Origin: Lentisphaerota bacterium
GTDB taxonomy: Bacteria > Verrucomicrobiota > Lentisphaeria > Victivallales > Victivallaceae
Length of the DNA: 64,000 bases
Assembly: GCA_015061885.1 (NCBI GenBank)
Contig: SUVS01000002.1
Location: forward strand, 1 to 64,000
Direction: 5' to 3'
Of this stretch, positions 53,425 to 61,908 are shown piece after piece. Position 1 is the first letter of the stretch; each line of letters starts with the position of its first letter. A program made the translations under genes and the position numbers. The notes beneath the pieces were generated by a model that did no database searches, had not been told where the DNA came from, and saw nothing but the letters and a program-made list of their open reading frames with translations.

Positions 53425-54393
53425 TTAATCGGCTTTGCGGTATTCGCTGCTGGTGCGGCAACGGACTTTTTTTACCGGATATGCCAGAGCATTGCGGAAA
53501 AGTGATGCCATTTCCAATGCCGTCAGACGCCCATCGGGATAAGTTGTCCCTAAATAACGCCCCGCAAAAATATCCAGTTTGGTCAGCACCAGATACAGCG
53601 GCAGAGTATCCACTTGCAAGTGTTCGCAGAGTATGTTCAGAAACATACCGGTCTTTTCTCCGGCCTCGTAAAGTGCCGGGGCAAGCTGCAATTCAGTTAC
53701 CGGTGCGGTCAAATTCTGTTTTTCTGCTAATTTTGCCAGATTAAGCGACAGCCGGAAGTTGGGGTAAAGACGGCTGATATTGGAAATGGTTATGATTTTC
53801 TCTTGATAAAGCTCTTTGAGGTTTTCCGGCAGTAAACGGGTTATTTCAGCACTGCTCAAAAGCAGTTTGCTACCGGTAGTGTTTTCGCTTGCCGGCAGCG
53901 GCGGAGCCGTCGGCAGAGTGCGGTGTTCGTAATAGCGGGCAAGCTCCAGATAAAGTGCCGGCGAGGCACTGCTGATATTGAGCTGACGCAGGGAATCGAC
54001 CACCTTTTCCGCCAATTTTTCCGCCAGCGGCTCCTGCACGCCCAAATGCCGGATTATCAGCGAAGTTGCATCGCTTTTGTTGGCGTCCAATGTTATATAC
54101 AAATGGCTGTTGGAGCGGCGGAATACCTGGGCTACATTGGCGTAACCGGCATTTTCCAGAATCCGCGTTACGGCGGCATCGACTTCGCTCTGGGTGAAAA
54201 TGCGTTCACTGCGGAAACTCTCCGCCATTGCCGCTTCCACCGCACAGGCAATATCTTCCGCCAGATAGCCGTTGGAATTGCCGGAACTGTCGAAGGCTTC
54301 CTGCAAAGAGCTTTTGAGTTTATCCACATCAAAGAGCTGTTGTCTGCCTTCGGAATCTATTACATAAAGGAAATTGTCGGTAATGGAAAGCAT
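53425..54393 (-). CDS. ATP-cone domain protein next to nrdR, function unknown
   Basis: A 322-residue protein. The N-terminal 95 residues match the ATP-cone fold of nucleotide-reductase regulators: GRQQLFDVDKLKSSLQEAF, DIACAVEAAM, IFTQSEVDAAVTRILENAG and VAQVFRR. This aligns by pattern with the ATP-cone of NrdR next door. The rest (about 100-322) has mostly helical, leucine-rich segments such as LYLELARYYEHRTL and LNLAKLAEKQ, and no family was recognised. It starts 13 bp after nrdR. It may sense dATP/ATP with NrdR or act on ribonucleotide reductase, which is inference. Confidence 0.65.
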   Translation of the reverse strand: MLSITDNFLYVIDSEGRQQLFDVDKLKSSLQEAFDSSGNSNGYLAEDIACAVEAAMAESFRSERIFTQSEVDAAVTRILENAGYANVAQVFRRSNSHLYITLDANKSDATSLIIRHLGVQEPLAEKLAEKVVDSLRQLNISSASPALYLELARYYEHRTLPTAPPLPASENTTGSKLLLSSAEITRLLPENLKELYQEKIITISNISRLYPNFRLSLNLAKLAEKQNLTAPVTELQLAPALYEAGEKTGMFLNILCEHLQVDTLPLYLVLTKLDIFAGRYLGTTYPDGRLTALEMASLFRNALAYPVKKVRCRTSSEYRKAD

Positions 54394-54406
54394 TGTCGGG
54401 AAAAAC

Positions 54407-54853
54407 TTACTTGAGTGATCTTATTTCGTTGATAAATTCTTCAACATCATGGAATTTGCGGTAAACGCTGGCAAAGCGTACATACGCCACCTGATCGAGT
54501 TGTTTCAGGGCGGTCATCACGCGGTTGCCGATTTCACTGCTGGCGACTTCGCGGTCAAAATCCCGCTGTAAAGACTGACTTACATCGTCGATGACCCGAT
54601 TGATCTCTTCGGGGTCGATCGGGCGTTTGTAGCAGGCATTTTCAATACCTCTGCGTAATTTATCGGCATCAAAGTCTTCACGCTCATTGTTGCGTTTGAC
54701 TACTTTGAGTTCGCTTTGGATAATACTTTCATAAGTGCTGAAACGGTGCGAACAAGCCAGGCACTCCCGGCGGCGGCGTACCCCGAAACCTTCTTTTATC
54801 ACCCGCGAATCAATAACTTTATCATCCTGAAAACCGCATACCGGACAACGCAT
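54407..54853 (-). CDS. nrdR: Ribonucleotide reductase transcriptional repressor NrdR
   Basis: A 148-residue NrdR repressor. The N-terminal zinc ribbon is CPVCGFQDD with CLACSHRFSTYE, and the ATP-cone contains REDFDADKLRRGIENACYKR and SSEIGNRVMTALKQLDQVAY. It represses ribonucleotide reductase genes when dATP is bound. No nrd reductase genes are in this window. The downstream gene encodes another ATP-cone protein. Confidence 0.95.
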   Translation of the reverse strand: MRCPVCGFQDDKVIDSRVIKEGFGVRRRRECLACSHRFSTYESIIQSELKVVKRNNEREDFDADKLRRGIENACYKRPIDPEEINRVIDDVSQSLQRDFDREVASSEIGNRVMTALKQLDQVAYVRFASVYRKFHDVEEFINEIRSLK

Positions 54854-55054
54854 AAACCCAACCTCTCAATTCCACAGCAAACAAAAAAATTCAATTCCTG
54901 ATCCGCTTTCAAAAACTCATTTCCCCAAACGGAAAAGCGATCAGAAAAATCTTGAAAACATCTCACTGTTATAATATGCAGTAATATTTGCTGAAATGCA
55001 ATTTTTTCAGGGGCAAAACACCTGATTTTTCGGCACTTTTTTTTGTGCGGTTGC

Positions 55055-55083
55055 TTGAAAAAATATACAATAGAGTGTATTTT
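55055..55083 (+). promoter_or_regulatory. Promoter of the secreted EEP gene
   Basis: TTGAAA (55055-55060), a 17-bp spacer and TATTTT (55078-55083), about 95 bp upstream of ATG 55178. The gap 54854-55177 otherwise holds the nrdR leader on the minus strand and no gene. Confidence 0.6.
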
Positions 55084-55177
55084 ATACAGACTGTCGGGCA
55101 AAACAGTTGCTTTTTACGGTATCTTTCAGCAAGACGCAACCTGTTTATCCCAAATTGAGAAACAGGAAATCTTATAT

Positions 55178-56044
55178 ATGGCATCCTTGAAATTTTTTAT
55201 GGCGATCATCACGCTTTCCGTCTGTTCGGGAGTTTTCCATGCGGCCGAAAAAACTGTGACCAATTATCCGGCTGATCTGCAACGCGAAAAAGGCACCGCT
55301 TTGCGGGTGCTTTCGTACAACATCCTTGCCCAATGCTGGAACCGCGACATGCGTAAAGCCGGAGAGCGTTCAGCTGATGTTATCGAAATTATCCGCAATA
55401 TTGCTCCGGATGTCGCCGGCTTGCAGGAGCTTGATCCGATCTGGTACACTCTCCTTGACGGCAAGATCGAGCCGTGGAAATTTGCCCGCAACCCTTACAA
55501 CACAAATATGTGTGCAGTTATTTACGACAGCCGCCGGTTCCGCCAGATAGACGGCGGCGTGATGAAATACACCGACTTGAGAATACGCTGTTTACGCTGG
55601 ACTTTGCTGGAAGAGATCAAAACCCAACGCAAACTCATTATCACCAACACGCATTGGGATTTGACTGTGCCCAAAAGAATGGCAAATTCGCAGTTGATGG
55701 TGCAATATATTGCGGAACTCCAAAAGCGTTTTCCCGACGTGCCGGTCATCTGTACCGGAGATTTCAACAGCACGGTTGAAAGTACCGAACTCAAAGAGCT
55801 TCTGCAGAAAACTTCCTTGCTAGACAGCGTGGATATCGCCGGAAAAACCGAAAATAAATTCACCGGCAGTTATGCATCTCCCAAGTTGGGGGTGCCCCAC
55901 TCCGGCAAGCGGCACATAGACCATATTTTAGTTCCGAAGGGATCAACCGTATTGGGTTCAAAACTGCTGTATGGTAAAGTTATCATGCGGGCCTCCGACC
56001 ATCTGCCGCTGCTGGCAGATATAAAACTTGAGGAACAGGAATAA
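55178..56044 (+). CDS. Secreted endonuclease/exonuclease/phosphatase family protein
   Basis: A 288-residue exported EEP-superfamily protein with signal peptide LKFFMAIITLSVCSGVFHAA. Motifs are VLSYNILAQCWNRDM, GLQELD (metal Glu), TNTHWDLTVPKRMANSQ, ICTGDFNST, KRHIDHILVPKG and SDHLPLLADI. The pattern is near CCR4/Nocturnin-like and secreted nuclease or phosphodiesterase members. AGGAAA precedes ATG 55178; an upstream in-frame start at 55043 lies in the promoter. It shares the fold with 23417-24157 but is exported. Confidence 0.82.
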   Translation: MASLKFFMAIITLSVCSGVFHAAEKTVTNYPADLQREKGTALRVLSYNILAQCWNRDMRKAGERSADVIEIIRNIAPDVAGLQELDPIWYTLLDGKIEPWKFARNPYNTNMCAVIYDSRRFRQIDGGVMKYTDLRIRCLRWTLLEEIKTQRKLIITNTHWDLTVPKRMANSQLMVQYIAELQKRFPDVPVICTGDFNSTVESTELKELLQKTSLLDSVDIAGKTENKFTGSYASPKLGVPHSGKRHIDHILVPKGSTVLGSKLLYGKVIMRASDHLPLLADIKLEEQE

Positions 56045-56089
56045 TCAATCCAAAAATACCAAATCATCAATTTTTTGAGGATATTTTTT

Positions 56090-57163
56090 ATGAAGGACGA
56101 AGATTTACAGAAATTACGCACCGAAATCGACTCAATCGACGCCGAACTCATTGATCTTCTGAACCGCCGCTATAAGGCGGTTGAAGGCATCGGCGAGTAC
56201 AAACGCGAACGCCATCTGCCGGTTTACGACCCCTCCCGTCAGCGTAAACTTATGGAGCGTTTGCAGGAACTCAACAGCGGCCCCATGACTCCGGAAATCC
56301 TCAACGCTGTTTACCGCGAGATCATGTCCGGCTCGTACCGGCTTGAGCGTTCGCTGAAAGCGGCGTTCCTCGGCCCGCTGGGGACATTTTCGCATCAGGC
56401 GACTCTGGAGATTTTCGGCAACGGAGCTGAACTTTCGCCGGAAAAAACCATTCCGGAAGTCTTCCGTGCCATCGAGTGCGGCAGAGCCGACTACGGCTGC
56501 GTGCCAATCGAAAACTCCGCCGAAGGGGTCATCAACTATACTCTGGACTGGCTGGTGCGTTCCAGTGTCCGGATCACGGCCGAAAAATACTGCCGCGTGC
56601 ATCACTCGCTGATGGCAAAGTGCAAGCGTGATGAAATCAAACGCATTTGCAGTCATCCGCAGGTGCTGGGACAGTGCAGAGCATATCTGCTGGAAAACTT
56701 TCCCGGCGTGGAACTTGTGGAAATGACCAGTACGGCGTTTGCCGCCGAGCGTGCCGCCAACGAAGAATTCACCGCCACGCTGGGCAGTCCGGTAGCAAGT
56801 GAGCTTTATAAACTTGCCATTCTGGAAGAAAATGTGGAAGATTCCAGCTTCAACACCACCCGTTTTCTGGTGATCGGCAATCAGATGACCAGCCGCAGCG
56901 GCGACGACAAGACCAGTTTGTGTTTTGTGGTCAAAAACCGTCCCGGTGCTTTGTACGAGGCTCTGGATCCGTTCCGCCGTTCCGGTTTGCAGCTGACTAT
57001 GATCGAAAGCCGTCCGTGGCAGCAGCAGTCGGGTTGGGAATACTGCTTCTTTGTCGATTTGCTGGGGCACCGTGACGATCCTAAAGTCGCCGAAGCATGT
57101 GCCGATCTGGAAAAAGTATCAGCTTTCTTCAAGATCCTCGGCAGTTACCCGCGTATGGGATGA
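56090..57163 (+). CDS. pheA: Bifunctional chorismate mutase / prephenate dehydratase
   Basis: A 357-residue enzyme for phenylalanine synthesis. The AroQ chorismate mutase domain comes first (LQKLRTEIDSIDAELIDLLN and RYKAVEGIGEYKRE), then prephenate dehydratase (AFLGPLGTFSHQATLEIF, PIENSAEGVINYTLDWL and SSFNTTRFLVIG), then an ACT regulatory domain (KTSLCFVVKNRPGALYEAL, then LTMIESRPW with the Phe-binding ESRP). GAGG lies eight bases upstream of ATG 56090. Confidence 0.95.
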   Translation: MKDEDLQKLRTEIDSIDAELIDLLNRRYKAVEGIGEYKRERHLPVYDPSRQRKLMERLQELNSGPMTPEILNAVYREIMSGSYRLERSLKAAFLGPLGTFSHQATLEIFGNGAELSPEKTIPEVFRAIECGRADYGCVPIENSAEGVINYTLDWLVRSSVRITAEKYCRVHHSLMAKCKRDEIKRICSHPQVLGQCRAYLLENFPGVELVEMTSTAFAAERAANEEFTATLGSPVASELYKLAILEENVEDSSFNTTRFLVIGNQMTSRSGDDKTSLCFVVKNRPGALYEALDPFRRSGLQLTMIESRPWQQQSGWEYCFFVDLLGHRDDPKVAEACADLEKVSAFFKILGSYPRMG

Positions 57164-57190
57164 TTACCAATTTAACAGGGAAGTTTGAAA

Positions 57191-58174
57191 ATGGTTAAAG
57201 AATATCTGCGGAAAGTAGTTTTTGCAATCGTTGCTCTGGCGTTTTTTATTGTGCCGTGGGCGGTTCCGCAAGTGCGTAATTACGCTCCGGGCGTAGCAGT
57301 GATTGCCGGGATAATTTTTGCTGTAAGCTGGGGGAATCCTTTTGCCGGACTTACCGGCAAATTTTCTTCGACACTGCTGGGTCTGGCGATCGTCGGCATG
57401 GGTGCGGGCATGAATCTTGATAAAGTGCTTGCCGCCGGACTCAACGGCTTTGTTTATACATTCATCGGTATAGCTCTGGGGCTGGGATTGGGTTCGTTGC
57501 TGGGCAAACGGCTCAAGATCGACAAAAACTGTTCCTGGCTGGTCAGTGTGGGTACCAGTATCTGCGGGGGCAGTGCCATTGCCGCCGCCGCACCGGCATT
57601 GAAAGCCAAAGCCGGCGATGTGGCATTAGCTTCGGCAACGGTGTTTACGCTCAATGCGGTGGCGTTGCTGATCTTTCCGTGGATCGGGAAAATGCTGAAC
57701 TTTTCGCAAACTGAATTCGGTTATTTTGCGGCTCTTGCCATTCATGATACATCCAGTGTGGTCGGAGCAACATTCCAGTACGGCGAAGAGGCTCTGGAAA
57801 TCGGCACGACCGTAAAACTTGCCCGTGCATTGTGGATAGTACCGGTAACGCTCTTTATCGCCACTTTTGTTGCGGATAAAGAAGAAGATGGCGAAAAACG
57901 CAAATTCAAGCTCAAAGTGCCGTGGTTCATTCCCGGATTTCTGATTGCGGCGGCGATCGTTACCTATCTGCCGTGTACGGCGGCAGTGGGCGGATTTTTT
58001 AAAGAGATCAGCAAATACCTTATGGTGTTTACTTTGTTTATCATCGGTGCGAACCTTTCGCGGGAAAAACTCAAAGAGCTGGGCATCCGGCCTCTGATCC
58101 ACGGCGTACTGCTCTGGCTGATACTTTCCACGGTCTGGTGCCTTGCCATTTACTTTGACTGGGTGAAAGGTTGA
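57191..58174 (+). CDS. YeiH/UPF0324 family putative sulfate exporter
   Basis: A 327-residue membrane protein of the YeiH family, with about ten hydrophobic helices. Conserved signatures are LLGLAIVGMGAGMNLDKVLA, GTSICGGSAIAAAAPALKAK and AIHDTSSVVGATFQYGEEAL. Some members are linked to export of sulfate or sulfite from organosulfur breakdown. Its stop overlaps the start of the cysteine desulfurase-like gene by one base. ATG 57191 is preferred over TTG 57185. Confidence 0.88.
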   Translation: MVKEYLRKVVFAIVALAFFIVPWAVPQVRNYAPGVAVIAGIIFAVSWGNPFAGLTGKFSSTLLGLAIVGMGAGMNLDKVLAAGLNGFVYTFIGIALGLGLGSLLGKRLKIDKNCSWLVSVGTSICGGSAIAAAAPALKAKAGDVALASATVFTLNAVALLIFPWIGKMLNFSQTEFGYFAALAIHDTSSVVGATFQYGEEALEIGTTVKLARALWIVPVTLFIATFVADKEEDGEKRKFKLKVPWFIPGFLIAAAIVTYLPCTAAVGGFFKEISKYLMVFTLFIIGANLSREKLKELGIRPLIHGVLLWLILSTVWCLAIYFDWVKG

Positions 58175-59301
58175 TGATCTACTTTGACCACGCCGCCGCC
58201 ATGCCGGTTCTGCCGGAGGTGATTGCCAGTTATCCGGGGCTGCTGGAAAAGTATTCCGGCAATCCGGAGGCGGCACACCGGCTTGGGCACACTCTCAACA
58301 AAGAGCTTGCCGCATTGGGCGATATGCTTTTTGAAACTCTGCTGCCGAAGGCAAAAACAGAAGAGAAAGCATGTTTTTTCGGCAGTAACACAACGGAACT
58401 GCTCAATATCATCTCTTACACTCTGGGCGATAAAACCGCCGTTTGCTGCGGTTCAGCACTGGAACATATTTCTGTTCGGACGCAACTTGCAAGGGCGTTT
58501 GGCAGAGTGGAAAATTTTTCTCTGGATAAATGCGGGAAAATCGCCGGTATGCCCGGAAATATTGCCGAAAGTTGCTTGATTGTAATAACTCATGTACAAA
58601 GCGAGATCGGTGTCAGACAGGATCTGCCTCTGTTGATGAAAAAACTGCGTCAGGCCGCACCGCAGGCGGTGATATTGCTCGACATGGTACAGTCAAATAT
58701 GTTTTATGCGTATCCGGCAAATGCTGTACTGCCTGACATGTTATTGATTTCCGGAGCCAAAACCGGAGCCGGCGGCGGAGCGGCACTGTTGGCAATGAAC
58801 TCAACAGCAGCATTGCTGAAAGAAAAAATCAATATATTGCGGAAAAAAGAATACCTCATCGGCAAAAGCAATATCGTGCAGGCCGCGGCATTGGTGCTTT
58901 CGGTACAAGTCAACAGTATAAAACAAATTGAGAGTATTGAACAGGTGCGTCAGGTGAATGATTTTCTGCGGCAAAGACTTGACGGTATGCTGCTGCCGAA
59001 CGGCAGAAAGTGCGTATTTACTGTGCCGGAAAAGGATAGTGCCGTCAATATACTGCATTTTATTCTTCCGGGGTATCAGGCTGGCGTGCTGGTGCGGATG
59101 TTCAGTGCCGCAGATATAATGCTTTCATCGGGCAGTGCCTGTCAGTCGGAAAGCGATGAACCCAGTGCCGTATTGCAGGCATTGAATTACAGCAAAAGCG
59201 ATTCTTACAGCGGCATAAGACTTTCGTTTTCCGGCAAAAACACTCTGGAAGAAGCGGAAATTTTTGTGCAGAAACTGGAAAAAATCCTGAAAGATTATTG
59301 A
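58174..59301 (+). CDS. Cysteine desulfurase-like class V aminotransferase
   Basis: A 375-residue PLP enzyme of the NifS/IscS type. Visible residues are stacking His98 (LEHISV), Asp170 (LLDMVQS), PLP lysine K196 (SGAKTGAGGG) and active-site Cys323 (SSGSACQSES). The residues around the lysine differ from standard SGHKxxGPKG, and the N-terminal YFDHAAAMPVLPEV has the usual start. It lies between the YeiH-type exporter and a MATE pump with overlapping ends. It likely mobilises sulfur from cysteine or a related amino acid, but a dedicated selenium or other role is possible. Confidence 0.8.
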   Translation: MIYFDHAAAMPVLPEVIASYPGLLEKYSGNPEAAHRLGHTLNKELAALGDMLFETLLPKAKTEEKACFFGSNTTELLNIISYTLGDKTAVCCGSALEHISVRTQLARAFGRVENFSLDKCGKIAGMPGNIAESCLIVITHVQSEIGVRQDLPLLMKKLRQAAPQAVILLDMVQSNMFYAYPANAVLPDMLLISGAKTGAGGGAALLAMNSTAALLKEKINILRKKEYLIGKSNIVQAAALVLSVQVNSIKQIESIEQVRQVNDFLRQRLDGMLLPNGRKCVFTVPEKDSAVNILHFILPGYQAGVLVRMFSAADIMLSSGSACQSESDEPSAVLQALNYSKSDSYSGIRLSFSGKNTLEEAEIFVQKLEKILKDY

Positions 59302-59304
59302 TAT

Positions 59305-60651
59305 ATGATCGGCAAACCCATGACCGGCGGTTCGCCGTGGCGGCACATACTTAAATTCACATTCCCGGTATTGACCGGCTCTTTACTGCAGCAGCTTTAC
59401 CAGACTGCCGATGCTGTAATTGTGGGTAATTTTACCGGCGAGCGGGCATTGGCGGCAGTCGGCACGACCAACACGCTCTGTTTTCTGCTGCTTGCCATAG
59501 CCATTGGGTTTTCGGCAGGTAACGGAGTAGTATCATCACAGCATTTCGGGGCGGAAAAACTCGACTGTGTGCGTAAAGACGCTTCTACGGGGATTCTTTT
59601 TCTCGGCGGACTGGGGGCGGCGGCAACTGTTGTCAGTATAGCGTTTTCCCGCGTGGCGTATGAGTATGCAGTCGGCGTGCCGCAGGATATATTGCCGGAA
59701 ACGCTGACCTATTTCCGTATATATTCGATGGGGTTGATCTTTCAATACTTATACAATGCATTGGCGGCAATACTGCGTTCGGTGGGCGACAGTGCGTCAA
59801 CACTTTACTTTCTTCTGATCGCTTCGGTAATGAATATCTTGCTGGATCTGCTGTTTGTGGGCGTTTGCCGATGGGGAGTTGCCGGAGCGGCGTGGGCAAC
59901 AAATACAGCTCAAGCATCGTCGGTATTGGCGGCGTGGTATTATATGCACAGAAAGTACCCGGTATTCCGCTTCAGACTGCGGGATCTGCAATGGAGCCGT
60001 GCCGCCGCCGGTGATACCTTCCGGGTCGGTTTGCCCATAGCGTTGCAGCTGGTTTTTGTAGCATTGGGTCTGACCTTTATCCAGCGGGCGGTGAACGGGT
60101 TCGGTCAGGCGATGACCGCCGCCTTTGCCGTAAGCCAGCGGATAGAAATGTATCTGCATTTGCCCTGCAACGCCCTGCAAACTACATTGGCGACCTTTAC
60201 CGGGCAGAATGTGGGGGCTAAACGCATGGACAGAGTAAAACTGGGTGCGTATCAGGGGGTGTTGATTTCGGTGATTTTTACAATGATATTATCTGCCATA
60301 GTGTGGTTGAGTGCTGATACTCTGCCGGGATTTTTTGCCTTGAGCGATAAGGCGGCGGACTATTGCGAAAGTTACCTGCAAACGATTGCACTGACGGTGA
60401 TAGTTTTGTCGCTCTATGTACCATTGTTCGGATTTTTTCAGGGGACCAAACACAGTCTGATACCGACAGTTGTGGCATTGTGTGCCCTGGGGTTGCGGGT
60501 GGCGGTAACATATTTATTCAAAGAGAGCGGATACTTCGGGCACACAATAATCTGGTGGAACACCATCTTCGGCTTCGGAACCGGGTGCATATTAAGCTGG
60601 ATATTTTATGCAAAGACCTGTTTCCGGTGGCGGTTGATAAAATGTCGTTAA
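59305..60651 (+). CDS. MATE family efflux transporter
   Basis: A 448-residue MATE protein with about 12 hydrophobic segments, e.g. PVLTGSLLQQLYQTADAVIV and YNALAAILRSVGDSAST, and GVAGAAWATNTAQASS, as expected for the family. It starts three bases after the cysteine desulfurase-like stop and may share its transcript. It differs from the MATE gene at 643. The substrate is unknown. Confidence 0.9.
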   Translation: MIGKPMTGGSPWRHILKFTFPVLTGSLLQQLYQTADAVIVGNFTGERALAAVGTTNTLCFLLLAIAIGFSAGNGVVSSQHFGAEKLDCVRKDASTGILFLGGLGAAATVVSIAFSRVAYEYAVGVPQDILPETLTYFRIYSMGLIFQYLYNALAAILRSVGDSASTLYFLLIASVMNILLDLLFVGVCRWGVAGAAWATNTAQASSVLAAWYYMHRKYPVFRFRLRDLQWSRAAAGDTFRVGLPIALQLVFVALGLTFIQRAVNGFGQAMTAAFAVSQRIEMYLHLPCNALQTTLATFTGQNVGAKRMDRVKLGAYQGVLISVIFTMILSAIVWLSADTLPGFFALSDKAADYCESYLQTIALTVIVLSLYVPLFGFFQGTKHSLIPTVVALCALGLRVAVTYLFKESGYFGHTIIWWNTIFGFGTGCILSWIFYAKTCFRWRLIKCR

Positions 60652-60722
60652 AACCCTGCCCCTGCGGCGGAACGCCGCAAGCGCGGTCAGCGCCCGCCTT
60701 CATTACAATACGGCGTGGCAAG

Positions 60723-60920
60723 CCGCGAACGCATGGGAAGGCAGTTTGCCGGATACATTCCGACAAACCGAGCGGAAAACTTCCGCGAAGCATCTCCGGT
60801 GTTGAGCGAAGCCTTCCGGCGTTTGAGGACGATTTTGAGCTTTGCTAAAAATCGCTTAAGGCGGCGTATGCCGCCGCTCTAACTAAAAAACGCCAAGTAA
60901 CTCACACTGGATATTGCTGC
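60723..60920 (-). repeat. 198-bp dispersed repeat, inverted copy
   Basis: This is the reverse complement of the repeat at 37506-37703, the same 198-bp length, with about 11 differences. In this copy the GATTTTGAGC/GCTCAAAATC stem has one mismatched base. The surrounding gap 60652-60991 also holds smaller hairpin sequences (GCGGCGG type) and no gene. Confidence 0.88.
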
Positions 60921-60991
60921 AAAATGAGCAAGGGAGGTCGAGGAGGGGATTGCTTTCCCCACTTATCAATCAATATCGGGGGCAGAGCAAA

Positions 60992-61900
60992 TTACTTCAT
61001 ACGGTTTTTGGCTATGGCGGCGAAAATCGCTCCTGATATGTTGTGCCATACGCTGAATACGGCTCCCGGCAGAGCGGCACTTATGCCGAAAAGATTTTTG
61101 GATAATGCCGCCGCCAAGCCGGAATTCTGCATACCTACTTCAATAGCCATCGTTACGGCGATTGATTTATTGAACTTCAGAAGTCTGGCACAAAAATATC
61201 CTGCCGTCAAACCCGCAAGGTTGTGCAATATCACCGCCAGCAGAACTTTTATACCGCAATCTTTGAGCGTTCCGGCATTCAGCGACATGATTATACCGAT
61301 CACCAGTACGATGCCGAGTGCCGACAACAGCGGACAGAACTTCAGCAGAATATCCTGCCGCTTTTTCAGCAATTTATTTATCAGCAGCCCCAGCGTGACC
61401 GGCAGTGCCACCACCAGCAATATGCTTTTGAACATCGCCCACGCCGGAACTTCCACTGTCTGCTGCAGATAAAGCATACTTATCAGCGGCGTAAGCACGA
61501 TCCCCGCTACTGTGGAACAGGCAGTCATGGTTATGGAAAGAGCCACATCGCCCCCCGCCAGATAGGTTATCACATTCGATGCCGTGCCGCCGGCGACCGC
61601 CCCGGTCAGTACCAGCCCGATAAACATAGCTTCCGGCAGTTCCAGCAGTTTGCCGATAACAAATGCACACATCGGCATTACTGTAAATTGCAGTATCATA
61701 CCGGTCACTACAGCTTTCGGGTGTTTGACTGCCGGTAAAAAATCTTTGATCGAGAGCGTAGAACCCATCCCCAGCATAATGATTGCCAGAAGCGGCACAA
61801 TGGCACCGTCAAACCGCCCCAGTACGCCGGGGAAAAAATAGGCAAATGCTGAAATAATTACCGCACACAGCGGAAAAAGTTTGACCGTCAGCGTTGCCAT
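60992..61900 (-). CDS. BASS-type bile acid:sodium symporter family transporter
   Basis: A 302-residue membrane protein of the bile acid/sodium symporter superfamily, with nine or ten helices. The family motifs are LLAIIMLGMGSTLSIKDFL, LTGAVAGGTASNVITYLAGG and VGMQNSGLAAAL near the C-terminus, which carries the sodium-site residues. Bacterial members import a range of organic anions, such as pantoate or bile acids. It lies eight bases below the DAACS gene. Confidence 0.88.
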   Translation of the reverse strand: MATLTVKLFPLCAVIISAFAYFFPGVLGRFDGAIVPLLAIIMLGMGSTLSIKDFLPAVKHPKAVVTGMILQFTVMPMCAFVIGKLLELPEAMFIGLVLTGAVAGGTASNVITYLAGGDVALSITMTACSTVAGIVLTPLISMLYLQQTVEVPAWAMFKSILLVVALPVTLGLLINKLLKKRQDILLKFCPLLSALGIVLVIGIIMSLNAGTLKDCGIKVLLAVILHNLAGLTAGYFCARLLKFNKSIAVTMAIEVGMQNSGLAAALSKNLFGISAALPGAVFSVWHNISGAIFAAIAKNRMK

Positions 61901-61908
61901 AAAATCAA

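Noticed and set aside
53200-53505. Small protein frame over tRNA-Met
   Set aside because: It overlaps the tRNA and its terminator entirely.
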